A DNA stretch of 64,000 nt from Medakamo hakoo (lineage: Eukaryota; Chlorophyta; Trebouxiophyceae; Coccomyxaceae), in the NCBI GenBank assembly GCA_026636295.1, contig CP089459.1, forward strand, positions 434,001 to 498,000, in the 5' to 3' direction. This document shows positions 10,025 to 19,120 of this stretch, in pieces. The notes under the pieces are model-generated. The model saw nothing but the letters and a program-made list of their open reading frames with translations. It made no database searches and was not told the origin of the DNA. The position numbers and the translations under genes were made by a program. Position 1 is the first letter of the stretch. Every line of letters starts with the position of its first letter.

Positions 10025-12127
10025 ATGAAGCCATCGCGGCTGGTGGGCGCCCGGCCAGGCCCCACCCTGCTCCAGGCGAGCCGTCCTTCCCGTGCGGCGG
10101 AGCGCCGCACACTCCCCGCGCCCGTCGCTGCCGCCCCTCGCCCCGTCTCGCCCGGGCCAGCGCGGCGAGACGGCGCCGCGGGCGTGACCGGCCAGGCTCG
10201 TCCAGTAGCCATGAGCGCGGCGACCGCGTCGCCGGAAGCCCCGCCCCGGCGGGCGTCGTCCGGGCCTCCGCGCTTAGCCGGCAACGCGCCGACGCCGGCG
10301 CCCGACGCTTCCTCGTCCTCCGCGGCCGCCATGCTGGCCTCCCTGCAAGTCTCCCGGGCCCGGGAACGCCTGCACCGCCAGGTGGAAGCGGCCGCTGCTG
10401 CAGTGGCGGCGGAGCTGGAGGCCGCGTCCCGGGCGTTGGCCGAGGCCGAAGCGGCCGAAGCGGCTGAGCAGCGCCGGGCTGCCGCGGCGGTCGCCTCGAC
10501 CTCGGCCGCTGCTGCTACCTCACCCCCTGCTGCTGCCTCCTCGCCCACTCCGCCCACGCCCACCAAGCGTGGCGTCGGCCGCCCCAAGGGCATTCCCGCC
10601 TGGAACAAGGGCAAAACCGTGCCGGCGGCCACCCGCGCCAAAATTTCGGCGGCGCAAGCCGCGCGGCTGGCGGCAGCACCGCCTCGCCGCCCGCGCCCGC
10701 CGTCCGAGCGCGGCGGCGGCTGGAACAAAGGCGTCCCCACGCCCGCCGAGACACGGGCCGCCCAGGCCGCCGCCAAAACGGGGCGGCGCCATTCGCGCGA
10801 AACCCGCGCCCGCATGGCCGCTGCCGCTGCCCGGCGCACGGTGAGCGCGGAGGGGCGGGCCGCCGTCTCAGCCGGCACGGCCGGCGTCCCCAAATCGCCC
10901 GAGCACCGGGCGGCCATCGCGGCGTCCCAGCGCCGGCGGTGGGCGGCGGACCGGGTGCTGAAAGCGGTGCAGGACGCGTACGCGGTCCTGGACCCCGGCG
11001 CGGCGGCGCCCGCGAAGCTGCCGCGCCTGGGGCGGAGCAGCGCCGCGCGCAGCGTCGCCGCCTCGGCCGCCGCCGCGTCCGCCGCCGCGGCCACGCCACC
11101 CGCCGCGCTGGCGGGCGTCGTGTCCGGCTACATGGCCTCGCTGCACGAGTTCCGGGCGCTGCAGGCGGAGCTCGCCCCCTGGACGGCCGCGTTTGCGGCC
11201 TCGCACGGGCGCAAGCCGGGCGTCGCCGACGTCGAAGCGACGGGCATTCCCTGGCTGTCCCTCAAATTCAAGCAGTACGTGCTGCTGCGGGAGCGGGTGC
11301 TGTCGGACACCCAGGGGTTGAGGGGGCGGCTGAGCGCGGTGGCGGGCGGGAGTGCGAGTCCGGCGGTGGCTCCGCCGCTGCCGCCGCCGCCGCCGCCGGC
11401 CGCACCGCACACAGCAGCGACGACCACGCCACCCCTGGCCGGCGCGCGCGCTGCCGCCGCCGGCCTGGCCGCGGCTGCTGCCCGGGCGGCTGCCCTGGGC
11501 GGCCACACCGGCGGCGCGGCCCTGGGCGCGGGCCTGCTGGCGGGCTTGGCGGGCGGGCGCGGCGCCGCCGCAGCCGCGCCCGCCGACCCGGGCGCGCTCC
11601 GGGAGGTGGCCGCCCGCCAGTACGCCGCCGACTTGGCGGCGGCCCGGGCGCGGGCGGGCGTCGGCGGCGGTGGTGGTGGGAGCGCTGCTGCGGCGCCAGG
11701 CCTGGTCGTGCCGTCCGTCGTGCCCGCGCCGTCGGCCCGCCTGTTTGGAGGGCGCAGGGCAGAGGCCTTGACTGCGCCGCCCGCGCCCGCCACCCCCCCG
11801 CCGCCGCCGCCGCCGCCGCCGCCGCCTCCGTCCGGCCGCATGCTGGTCGCCCCTCCCGGCGCGTCTCCACGCGTCCGCGCCGCCATCGCCGCCGCGGCCG
11901 AGTACCGCACCGCGTCCGCGGCCGCGACGGCCGCGCGTGTGACCACGGCTGCGGCCGAAGCGGCAGCCCCGCCGTCGGCCGCGCGCAAGGGCACGGAAAA
12001 CGACGCGGTCGCCGCCGCGGCGCGTGCGGCGGAAGCCGACGCGCGTGCGGCCGCTGAGGCGGCCAAGTCGAGGCTGCTGGAAGCGACGGCCGGGCTTGGT
12101 GGCGGCGGTGGCGGGGCGAGCGCGTGA
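10025..12127 (+). CDS. NUMOD3-repeat protein, nuclear-encoded, function unknown
   Basis: A single-exon frame of 700 residues. The recognisable part is residues about 180-310, with several copies of the NUMOD3-type helix-turn motif: GRPKGIPAWNKGKTVPAATR, GGGWNKGVPTPAETRAAQ, TGRRHSRETRARMAAAA and AGVPKSPEHRAAIAASQRRR. NUMOD3 is a DNA-binding module first described in GIY-YIG and HNH homing endonucleases, and plants and algae carry host proteins with such repeats. No nuclease motif (GIY-YIG or HNH) is present. The N-terminus is Arg/Ala/Pro-rich and could be an organelle transit peptide. The C-terminal half is Ala/Gly/Pro-rich with a polyproline run near residue 595. DNA or RNA binding is inferred only from the repeats. 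ATG 10025 is the first methionine, but a CAG directly upstream leaves room for a leader exon. Confidence 0.7.
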   Translation: MKPSRLVGARPGPTLLQASRPSRAAERRTLPAPVAAAPRPVSPGPARRDGAAGVTGQARPVAMSAATASPEAPPRRASSGPPRLAGNAPTPAPDASSSSAAAMLASLQVSRARERLHRQVEAAAAAVAAELEAASRALAEAEAAEAAEQRRAAAAVASTSAAAATSPPAAASSPTPPTPTKRGVGRPKGIPAWNKGKTVPAATRAKISAAQAARLAAAPPRRPRPPSERGGGWNKGVPTPAETRAAQAAAKTGRRHSRETRARMAAAAARRTVSAEGRAAVSAGTAGVPKSPEHRAAIAASQRRRWAADRVLKAVQDAYAVLDPGAAAPAKLPRLGRSSAARSVAASAAAASAAAATPPAALAGVVSGYMASLHEFRALQAELAPWTAAFAASHGRKPGVADVEATGIPWLSLKFKQYVLLRERVLSDTQGLRGRLSAVAGGSASPAVAPPLPPPPPPAAPHTAATTTPPLAGARAAAAGLAAAAARAAALGGHTGGAALGAGLLAGLAGGRGAAAAAPADPGALREVAARQYAADLAAARARAGVGGGGGGSAAAAPGLVVPSVVPAPSARLFGGRRAEALTAPPAPATPPPPPPPPPPPPSGRMLVAPPGASPRVRAAIAAAAEYRTASAAATAARVTTAAAEAAAPPSAARKGTENDAVAAAARAAEADARAAAEAAKSRLLEATAGLGGGGGGASA

Positions 12128-12225
12128 ACGATATTTCCCATCCCACCCCCGCCCCATTTTTTTTCATTCGTCCCATTTTTGTTGATTGCATTAGAGATGA
12201 CAGCAGAGAGATTTATTTCACACAG

Positions 12226-12660
12226 CTACGCACCACTCCCACCCCGTTCCGCCCGGGTCAGCAAGCTCGCAAACTCGGCCACCGTCAACCCACCACTCGG
12301 ATCAGCCGCGTGCGCCTCCAGCGCCGCGTCGGCGGCGGCCGCCCGGTCGGGGACGGTGCGTGGCAGGGCAGCAACAAGTTCTGTGCGGTTCAGGCGCCCA
12401 TCTCCGTCCTTGTCGAGCAGGTTGAACAGGAAACTCGCTCGGTCGGCCGGGGAAACCGTGAGCAGCGACACGAGCGACGCCAGGTCGAGTTCGCCGTCGG
12501 CGTCGGCCGCCGTCGCTTTTTCCCACACAGCCTTGAAGGCCGGGGTGTCGAGGTCCGTCCCTGCGAAATCTGCCCAGGTGAGGCGGCCTGTGCCGCCGGA
12601 CAAGCGGTCGAACCGACGGGAGACTCGGGCGGCCTCGGCCTTGGTCAGGTGCGAAGCCAT
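12226..12660 (-). CDS. EF-hand calcium-binding protein (CaM/CNB superfamily)
   Basis: A 144-residue protein with one textbook EF-hand loop, DKDGDGRLNRTEL (about residues 84-96), having Asp at positions 1, 3 and 5 and Glu at 12. Degenerate hands lie before it (LSGGTGRLTWADF and DADGELDLASL) and after it (DPSGGLTVAEF). The size and four-hand layout resemble calcineurin B-like/CIB proteins more than calmodulin; only one loop is clearly competent for calcium. The start at 12660 (MASHLTKAEAARVSRRFDRL) matches the usual first helix, although the frame stays open further upstream. It converges with the NUMOD3-repeat gene, with only 98 bp between stops. Confidence 0.8.
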   Translation of the reverse strand: MASHLTKAEAARVSRRFDRLSGGTGRLTWADFAGTDLDTPAFKAVWEKATAADADGELDLASLVSLLTVSPADRASFLFNLLDKDGDGRLNRTELVAALPRTVPDRAAAADAALEAHAADPSGGLTVAEFASLLTRAERGGSGA

Positions 12661-12924
12661 GCGCGGCAGCGCGTTTTTTTCTTCCGGTCCAAGAAAGGCG
12701 CGTGGACGAGCTGCGACAGGGGTTGAGGGCGTGCTCAGGCGCTGCCAGCAGCACGGGCTGATGCCGCGACCCTGACTTGCGCGTGGGTGGGAGGCTGGAA
12801 AAGTGGGGTGCGTCGGGCGTGCGGGCGGCACGCGTGCGTGAAACGGCTCTATGACGCGCTATTCGCAGCCCTCTCTTTTCCACTCCGCTCTCTCTTCTCT
12901 CTCTTTCTCTCTACAAAATCTCTC

Positions 12925-13704
12925 CTACCCTTTCTTCCACGCCACCACCAGCCGCGGCGCTGCCGGCCGGTTCAACAGGCGGGACGCCACGACCGTGAAC
13001 GCGCCGGGGTCCAGCCGTGCCAGCGCTTCCTCCACGGCCGCCGCTTCGTCCTCGCCGCCCTCGTGGCCGACGTAGCTGGCCACCGTGATGGCGCCGCCGG
13101 GCGCCAGGGCGTCCGCTGCCGCGTGTAGGGCCGGCACCGTCGTCGCCGGCCTGGTGGTGGCATCATCGAGCCGGCCTGAGGTCGGGCTGGACGGCGGCCC
13201 ACCACCACCCCCACTCGGCAAGAAGCCAAGGTTGAAGGCGACGATGGACGGCGCCGCCCCGCCGAGCAGGACCTCGCCCAGCGTCGAATGGCAGCCCAAC
13301 CTCAGGTCCACGGGCGCCAGGAACTCGGTGCGGCCCGCGTCGGCCAGCGCGTGCGAGGTCGCGGCCAGCGCTTCCTCCTGGCAGTCCATGGCCAGCACCC
13401 TTCCATTCGGCCCGCACAGCCGCGCCAGAGCCAGCGTGTCGCCGCCCCTGCCAGCGGTGGCGTCGACGGCAAAGGCGCCGGGCGTCAGGAGGGCGGCCCA
13501 GACCGCGCGGGCGGCGTGGGTGGTGCGGGCTCCCCGGCGGAGGAAGGAGAGGAGGTCGGTCGGAGGGGGTGGGGGTGGAGGTCGAGGGCGGCACATTGCT
13601 GCGGGCGGCACCTTGCCCGCCGGCACGGCTGACGCCGCTCGCCGACAGCAATCCCTCTGCTCCAGGCTGGGCCAACGCGCGCGGCGAGCAATCAGGCCGC
13701 GCAT
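12925..13704 (-). CDS. MnmM/YtqB-like tRNA methyltransferase (rRNA_methylase family)
   Basis: A 259-residue SAM-dependent methyltransferase. The SAM-binding motif I is VDATAGRGGDTLALARL, followed by the acidic MDCQEEAL strand and the family-specific FNLGFLPSG block, then a C-terminal SYVGHEGG element. These are hallmarks of the YtqB/MnmM family (formerly 'putative rRNA methylase'), whose bacterial member methylates the wobble nm5s2U34 of tRNA to mnm5s2U34. An Arg-rich first 35 residues (MRGLIARRARW...) looks like an organelle targeting peptide, so the likely substrate is plastid or mitochondrial tRNA. A glycine/proline loop is inserted after FLPSG. Family assignment is strong; the exact substrate is inferred. 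Confidence 0.85.
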   Translation of the reverse strand: MRGLIARRARWPSLEQRDCCRRAASAVPAGKVPPAAMCRPRPPPPPPPTDLLSFLRRGARTTHAARAVWAALLTPGAFAVDATAGRGGDTLALARLCGPNGRVLAMDCQEEALAATSHALADAGRTEFLAPVDLRLGCHSTLGEVLLGGAAPSIVAFNLGFLPSGGGGGPPSSPTSGRLDDATTRPATTVPALHAAADALAPGGAITVASYVGHEGGEDEAAAVEEALARLDPGAFTVVASRLLNRPAAPRLVVAWKKG

Positions 13705-13812
13705 CAGGCGGGACGAGAGCGGGCGTTGTGCCCGTGTTTTTTTTTTTTTCGGAAGGAAAGGAGGGAGTGCGGGCCGCCGCCATCACCCCCGCGTCCCCTC
13801 TGTGTCCATCCA

Positions 13813-14796
13813 TCAACACACCGCCCCAACCCGCTCGTACGCGGCCCGCTCTTCCAACGCGGCCAGCACGGCGGACGGCACGCCAGCTACTGCGTCCACC
13901 AGCGGCGGCACCGAGTCCGGCCTCGCGCCACCAGCCTCGCCCCTCAACCACGCGGCCGCGCTGCCAAACAGGCCGACGCCCGTCGGCACGCGCTCCCCGC
14001 ACTCGACGAAGCGGGTGGCGGGCCCGAGCGCCGCCGTCATGACGTCGACCAAGCTGCCGCAGCCGTCCACCAGGCCCATGGACGCGGCCTGGCGCCCCGT
14101 CCACACCCGCCCGCTGAACAGCTCTTCGTCCGGCGTTTTCACGGCCGCCGCTTCCAGCGCGGGCCCGCGCGCGGCCTTGACCGCGCCGATAAAAGACGCG
14201 TGCAGGTCGGCCAACACCTCATTGAGGCGCGCCTCCTCGGCCGGGTCGACTTTGCTGAAAGGGTCGAGCCCGCCCTTTGCCGACCCGGCCCTGTACAGCC
14301 GGCGCTCCAACCCCACCTTTTCCAGGGCGCGCACCGCGCCAAAGCTTGGGGAAATGACGCCGATGGATCCCACGACGGACGTGGGCAAGGCGTAACTCCC
14401 CGCCGTGGGTGCGGCGGACAACAGCCACTGGCCCCCAGACGCGGCGACGTCTTCCGCAAACGCGTAGACGGGCACGGGGCCGCGCTGACCACCACCCTTT
14501 GACGACGACGACGGACCCGCCGCGGTCGACGCCGCCGCCCGGCGCCTGATGTCCGCGACCAACAGCTCTGTTTGCGCTGGCGAGCCTCCAGGCGAGTTGA
14601 TGCGCAGCGCGACCGCGTCTGGGCGCAGGCCGAAGGCGAGGTCGAGCCAGGGTCGGGCGCGGTCGGCGTTCAACGGCCGCCGCCCAGGCGCAGCGCCGCG
14701 CGAGGGTGGGCCTATCACACCCCGCAGGTGGACGACCGCCACCAGGGGCGCTGATGGGTTCAGGCCTCGCGCGAGCGTGCGGGCGAGCCAGGCCAT
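13813..14796 (-). CDS. S49-family signal peptide peptidase (SppA/SohB-like)
   Basis: A 327-residue serine protease of the S49 clan. Visible motifs are INSPGGSPAQTE (oxyanion region), VAASGGQW (nucleophile Ser in the SGG motif), TSVVGSIGVI, the catalytic lysine in AGSAKGGLDPFS, and SGRVWTGRQAASMGLVDGCG near the end. AGxxK followed by LDPF is the SohB/short SppA arrangement, matching a single-domain enzyme about half the length of plant SPPA1. It would cleave leftover signal peptides or membrane fragments; plastid or mitochondrial location is inferred from the basic, Ala/Leu-rich start (MAWLARTLARGL). ATG 14796 is preferred, as upstream methionines would run into the leader of the divergent neighbour. 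Confidence 0.88.
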   Translation of the reverse strand: MAWLARTLARGLNPSAPLVAVVHLRGVIGPPSRGAAPGRRPLNADRARPWLDLAFGLRPDAVALRINSPGGSPAQTELLVADIRRRAAASTAAGPSSSSKGGGQRGPVPVYAFAEDVAASGGQWLLSAAPTAGSYALPTSVVGSIGVISPSFGAVRALEKVGLERRLYRAGSAKGGLDPFSKVDPAEEARLNEVLADLHASFIGAVKAARGPALEAAAVKTPDEELFSGRVWTGRQAASMGLVDGCGSLVDVMTAALGPATRFVECGERVPTGVGLFGSAAAWLRGEAGGARPDSVPPLVDAVAGVPSAVLAALEERAAYERVGAVC

Positions 14797-14992
14797 GGCG
14801 GTCTTGTGAGATGTGCCGCGCACTCGCGCTGGTAGACGGCGAGGCGGGTTGTGTGCGCGGACGTGCGTGAAAAAAGCAAAAGAATTGCGCGCACGCTCGC
14901 GAAAACAATGGAGTGCGTGTGTGCCTAGCCCCGAAAAGCACAGCTGCAATAAAAACGAGGCCGGCGCCCGGGGAGCGCCCACTTCCATCGCC
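14797..14992. promoter_or_regulatory. Divergent promoter region, S49 peptidase / SEX4-like
   Basis: Only 196 bp separate the two start codons, so a bidirectional promoter is likely. An A-rich block (GTGAAAAAAGCAAAAGAATT, about 14867-14887) and CAATAAAAACG (14946-14956) stand out from the GC-rich background. No defined factor site is recognised. Confidence 0.5.
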
Positions 14993-16237
14993 ATGGCCGT
15001 CCTCAATCCAATGTGCGGACACCTGCGCATCCAGCGCACGGCGTATTATCGACAGGGCGTGCTGTCACCGCCGCGCGCTGAAGGCGGAAGTGCGGCCGGG
15101 CCGCCCACATCTGCGCCTCCTCCCCCCACCTCCCGCCCGCCTGGAGGCGGAGCTGACGGCCTCTCCGCCACGTCCGCCGCGTACACCGCCGCCATGGCCG
15201 CCGCCATGCCCGGCCCCCCTCTCACGTACGACCACGAAGCCGGCATGAACTGGACGGTCCTGCCCTCCCCACCCTTCCCGTCGTCCGTCATTGTGGGCTC
15301 CTGCCCGCAGATGGCCGCCGACGTGGCCCGCCTCGCGGCCGAAGCCGGCGTCACAGCCATCGTCTCCTTGCAAGAAGACGCGGACTTGGAGCATTTCGGC
15401 ATTGACGGCAACGCCCTCGCGGTCGCGGCGCAGGAAGCCGGGCTGACCCTCTTCCGCGTGCCCGTCAAAGACTTCGACCCCATCAGCCTGCGGGCGTCCC
15501 TGCCGCGCGCTGTCGCAGTGCTGGAAGCTGCCCTGGCGTCCCGCGGCGGGACGGTGTACGTGCATTGCACTGCAGGACTGGGCCGCGCACCGGCTGTGGC
15601 GCTCGCCCACGCGGCGTGGGTGCAGGGGGAACGTCTGGCCGAGTGCGCGGCGGCACTCCGGGCCGTCCGGCCGTGCAACCCGCGCCTGGCGGCCATACGC
15701 GGCGCGGGCGCGGACTTGGTGCTGGGCCCGGGCGCGCTGGTGCAGACGACCGTCCGCATCGCGGAGTCTGACCTCCCGCCCGGCACGGCCTCCGTCGCGG
15801 TCGCTGGCTTGGACGCGGGCTGGTCGGGCCGCCTGGCCATGGCGAAAACCGCTCTGTCCTCCGCCTCCGGCGACCGGCAGCACGCCTTCTGGAGCCTGAC
15901 GCGCCCGCTGCCGCCGGGGCGCCACCCCTTCAAGCTCGTCGTCAACGGGTCTGAGTGGCGCACCGCGCCGGGCTTTCCGACCATAGACGAGGGCGGCCAT
16001 GCAAATTCCGTCCTTGAGGTCCTGCCCCCGGCCGGCGGCGGCGGCGTGGCCGCCTTCACGCGCCGCCGGCTGTTGGACGACGAAATGTTGCCAGACGAAG
16101 CGGCGGCGGCGGCGGCGGCAGTGCGTGCGCTGGCGGCCGAAGCGGTGCCGGCGGCAGAGGCGGCGGGCAGACCGCGCACCCAGCCGACGTGGTTGGTGCG
16201 GCTGTGGCGCTGGTGGACCGAGGTCGGAAGCGGGTGA
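14993..16237 (+). CDS. SEX4: Phosphoglucan phosphatase, SEX4-like (DSP + CBM48)
   Basis: A single-exon frame of 414 residues. A dual-specificity phosphatase domain (about 80-245) carries the active site VHCTAGLGRAP with Cys192 and a general-acid Asp in VKDFDP. A CBM48/AMPK-type starch-binding module follows (about 250-345; FWSLTRPLPPGRHPFKLVVN is its glycan-binding core). This domain order and the CTAGLGRA signature define SEX4, which removes phosphate from starch glucans in plastids so that amylases can work. LSF1 would have a PDZ domain and LSF2 lacks the CBM, so SEX4 fits best. The first 75 residues are a poorly conserved transit-like region. An Ala-rich tail ends in a Trp-rich basic segment, which is unusual. 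It is good evidence for a starch-making green plastid. Confidence 0.92.
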   Translation: MAVLNPMCGHLRIQRTAYYRQGVLSPPRAEGGSAAGPPTSAPPPPTSRPPGGGADGLSATSAAYTAAMAAAMPGPPLTYDHEAGMNWTVLPSPPFPSSVIVGSCPQMAADVARLAAEAGVTAIVSLQEDADLEHFGIDGNALAVAAQEAGLTLFRVPVKDFDPISLRASLPRAVAVLEAALASRGGTVYVHCTAGLGRAPAVALAHAAWVQGERLAECAAALRAVRPCNPRLAAIRGAGADLVLGPGALVQTTVRIAESDLPPGTASVAVAGLDAGWSGRLAMAKTALSSASGDRQHAFWSLTRPLPPGRHPFKLVVNGSEWRTAPGFPTIDEGGHANSVLEVLPPAGGGGVAAFTRRRLLDDEMLPDEAAAAAAAVRALAAEAVPAAEAAGRPRTQPTWLVRLWRWWTEVGSG

Positions 16238-16291
16238 GGGGGGCCCTGACGGAAAAAAAAAACAGTCTGTCCTGTGATTGTGCCTAACACT

Positions 16292-17624
16292 CTATGTCTT
16301 TTCCTTCTTGTCCTTTTTTTTCTTCCCCGCCAGGCGCACGCGCCCTGTGCCGTCCACGGAGAAACGCGAGCTCCCACCCACCGCGGCTGTTAAAGCGCCC
16401 GGGTCGGCGCCGATCACCGCGGCCAGGGCATCGGCCGCCAGCCGGCCTTTGGGCGCGGAGCTCAGAGCCGCCTCGACTCTGCTCCTCCATTTTTTGGGCA
16501 GGGCGGCCGTCGTGCCCGTCGTGTCGGGAGGCGCGGCCGCCTGGCTGCCTCCGCCCCCTTCGTCATCAAACGTTTTCTTGCTGCCGGACCACGCCCCGCC
16601 CAAGGCACCGCCTTTCTTGGCTCCCAGGCCACGCCGGCCCGACGCCTTGCCCGCCTCGGCCGCGGCGGCCAGCGCGCCCTGGTCCGCCTCAGAAAAGCCT
16701 GGCGCCTGTGCGGCCGGCCGGCGGTGGACCTCCGCGCCCGCCCCGCCCAGCGGCCCCGCCCACACAAACCGGCCCGCACCCCACCAGTCCGCGGGTGGGG
16801 GCTTGGGAGGCGGGCCGGTCGGCGGCGCGACGGGCGGAGTGGGCGGACGAGGTGGCTGCGCCGCACCGTGTTTCGCCTTTGCTTTCTTCGGTGGAGGCGG
16901 CGGTGGCGTGGGAGCAGGCGCCTCCGCCACGACCACCGGCCCGCCCAGCTTGGCCCGGGCCGCCTCCGCCATCGCCGCCTCCTGCGCCCGCAGGCGCGCC
17001 AGCTTGCCCGCCCGCCCGCTGAACGTCCCGCCGGACCGGGCGGAGTGCGGCCCGCCCTGCAGCGCGGCCGCGATGGCAAGCTCCGCCGCCGACCCCGTCG
17101 CGGTCGTGCCGTCCCGGTTTTTGCGCAGCGGCGGACCGGCGCCCACCGCTTCGGCCAGGCGGGCGGCGTGGGCCGCGTCCTCTTCGTCGGAGGAGGAGTC
17201 GGAGTCGGAGGGCGTGGCCGCGCGCGTCGACCGCCCGCCCACGCTGGCCGCCGCTTTCTCAAACGCGCCCTCCCACCACTTGTCGCCCCAGTCAACGCTG
17301 GGGGCGGCCGTGTCGGCGCCGACCTGTGTGCAGGAGGATTGTGCGTGGTGCGCGTGAGGGAGCAGGCGCGTGTGCAGCCCTCCCCCAGGCAGCCGTCGGC
17401 GGCGGCTTGGTAGGAAAAAAAAAGAGCCGCCCCTCCCCAAAGCTCACCCCGGCCGTGTCGGCTTTAAACGCGACGGTCACTGCCTCTGCCATGCCCTGGC
17501 CGTCTTTCCCCAGGCCGCGGCCGTCGGCCCAGCCTTGTCGCCGGAGCAGGCGCTCGCCCAGGCCGCCGCGCGCGGTCGGCGCGACGACGCCCACGCCCGG
17601 GACGTGGCCGGGCGGGAGCTTCAT
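16292..17624 (-). CDS. G-patch protein, GPATCH4-like
   Basis: Two exons, 17448-17624 and 16292-17323 (intron 17324-17447), give 402 residues. The G-patch lies at the N-terminus: GLGERLLRRQGWADGRGLG, then KDGQGMAEAVTVAFKADTAG. The splice continues it with VGADT and a WGDKWWEGAFEKAAASV block, matching the GPATCH4 continuation (DTAGVG followed by HWWN.LFNKTAAN). GPATCH4 is a nucleolar protein that activates the helicase DHX15 in ribosome and snRNA maturation. The middle is Pro/Ala-rich with an acidic serine patch (SDSDSSSDEEDAA). The end is a Lys-rich nucleolar-type tail (GKKKKDKKEK) preceded by a small helical domain. Family call is firm; partner and role are by analogy. Confidence 0.85.
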
Positions 17625-17805
17625 TTTTGCGTTCTACGGGATACGCGGGGATCGTGCGGCTGCGTCTCCCTCGCCTGAGGATGAGCGCGGCACGGCGTGC
17701 GCACGCGCGTGTGCGTTTTGCGTGCCGGGAAAAAAAAGTCTGCACCCCCGACTCAAAAACGCAATTTTTCTAGCCGAGCAATTTTCCGGCGCCCGGCATC
17801 CCCTC

Positions 17806-18955
17806 ATGCTTGCCGCCCTCGCGTGTCGTGCCGCTCGCGGCGGGAGCTCTGGTATCTCCTGCGCAGCCTCGTTGTGCTGGAGAAACGCGGCGTCTGCTCT
17901 GCTGACCGCCACGCCGTCAACTAGCGGCCCTGCCGTCGCCGCGGCCTGGCCACGCGCGGCGGCGGCGCTGCCATCGGTCGCGGCGGGCTGCCTGTTCGTC
18001 CGCCGTGCTTCGTCCGGTCCAGCCCGCCCTCCTGCCCAGGTATGTGATTAGCTGAGAGTGTGGGTGGTGGCATTGGAGGAGTGGAGGGGGCGGGGCGAGC
18101 ACCGCCTTTGTACCCTCTCACACTCTCCTCTCTTGACGCGGCGCGACCAACCCTCCGTCCCAGGCCCTCGCCCGCCTGGCCGCCTCCCGCCCGGTGTCCC
18201 TGGCCTTGCCACCGGGCGAGCCGGCGCCCACCGCATCAGAAGCCATCGCCGACACGCCTGGGCCCCTGCGACGCGCGCTCCTCACCCTCGGCGGCTATTA
18301 TTCCGCTGAATCCCGCGCCATCCGCGGGGCAAAGGGCTGGCTGTCCGCCGTCGTCCGGGCGTCCGCGGGGCCCAGCGCCCCCCTCCCCACGTCCGCGGGC
18401 TTGGACCCGGCCCGCTTTGCCGACACGCACGCGTTGCTCTGCCTGCACCTGTGGCTGGCCCTCGTCCGCCTGCGTGCGGAGGGGCCCGCGGGCAAAGCCC
18501 TGGCCCAGGCGCTCTACGAATCCTTCGCGGACGAGGTGGAAGCCCGGGTCCGTGCGGCAGGCGTGCGCGTCCGCGTCGGCAAGTGGCTGTCCGAGCTGGA
18601 ACGCATGTTTTACGGGGCGGCGACCGCGTACGACCGGGCGATCGGCGCGGTGGGCGGCGGCGAACAGGGCAAAGGTGGGAAAGCCGCTGCAGCGTCGACG
18701 GCCGCCGTTCCGGCCGAGGACGCTGCCGCCGCCCTGACGGCGGCCCTGCTACGCAACGCGTACGGTGGGGACGCGGGGCGGGCGGGCGATGCGGCGGCCC
18801 TGGCCCGGTACGCGCTGCGGGAGCTGGCGTGCCTGGGCTTGACGGACTCGGACGCGGTGCTGGCCGGGCGGGTCCGTTTCAGCGGGGAGGCAATGGGGGG
18901 CGGCGGGGTGGGGGCGGCCGAGCATGGAGAGCGGCGAGGGGAGGAGGCGGCGTGA
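17806..18955 (+). CDS. CBP3: Ubiquinol-cytochrome c chaperone (CBP3/UQCC1)
   Basis: Two exons, 17806-18039 and 18164-18955 (intron GTATGT...CCCAG), encode 341 residues. The chaperone domain spans about 110-240: GGYYSAESRAIRGAKGWLSA, FADTHALLCLHLWLALVRLR, and a helix with ALYESFADEVEARVRAAGV and WLSELERMFYGAATAYDRAIG. This is the Cbp3/UQCC1 family, which binds newly made cytochrome b at the mitochondrial ribosome and helps build complex III. The first 75 residues are an Ala/Arg/Ser mitochondrial presequence. An Ala/Gly linker splits the C-terminal helices. The start is the only ATG that gives a presequence joined in frame to exon 2. Confidence 0.88.
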
Positions 18956-19120
18956 GGCTTGGGGGGTAGCACTGTTAGAAAAAGTCTGGGCGGAAAGTCT
19001 AAGCGGTGTCTTCTTTGTCGCTCGCTGCGAATTCGGGGCCGCCGTCTCTCGGACAGCAGCACATCCACCTCGCACGTCCACCCACTTCTAGTCGGACTCT
19101 CCAGCTCACGACGTCGTCCA

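Noticed and set aside
10320-10960. NUMOD3 repeats as a remnant of a mobile homing endonuclease
   Set aside because: No GIY-YIG, HNH or LAGLIDADG motif is present, there are no flanking repeats, and the frame is intact with host codon use. It is treated as a host gene.
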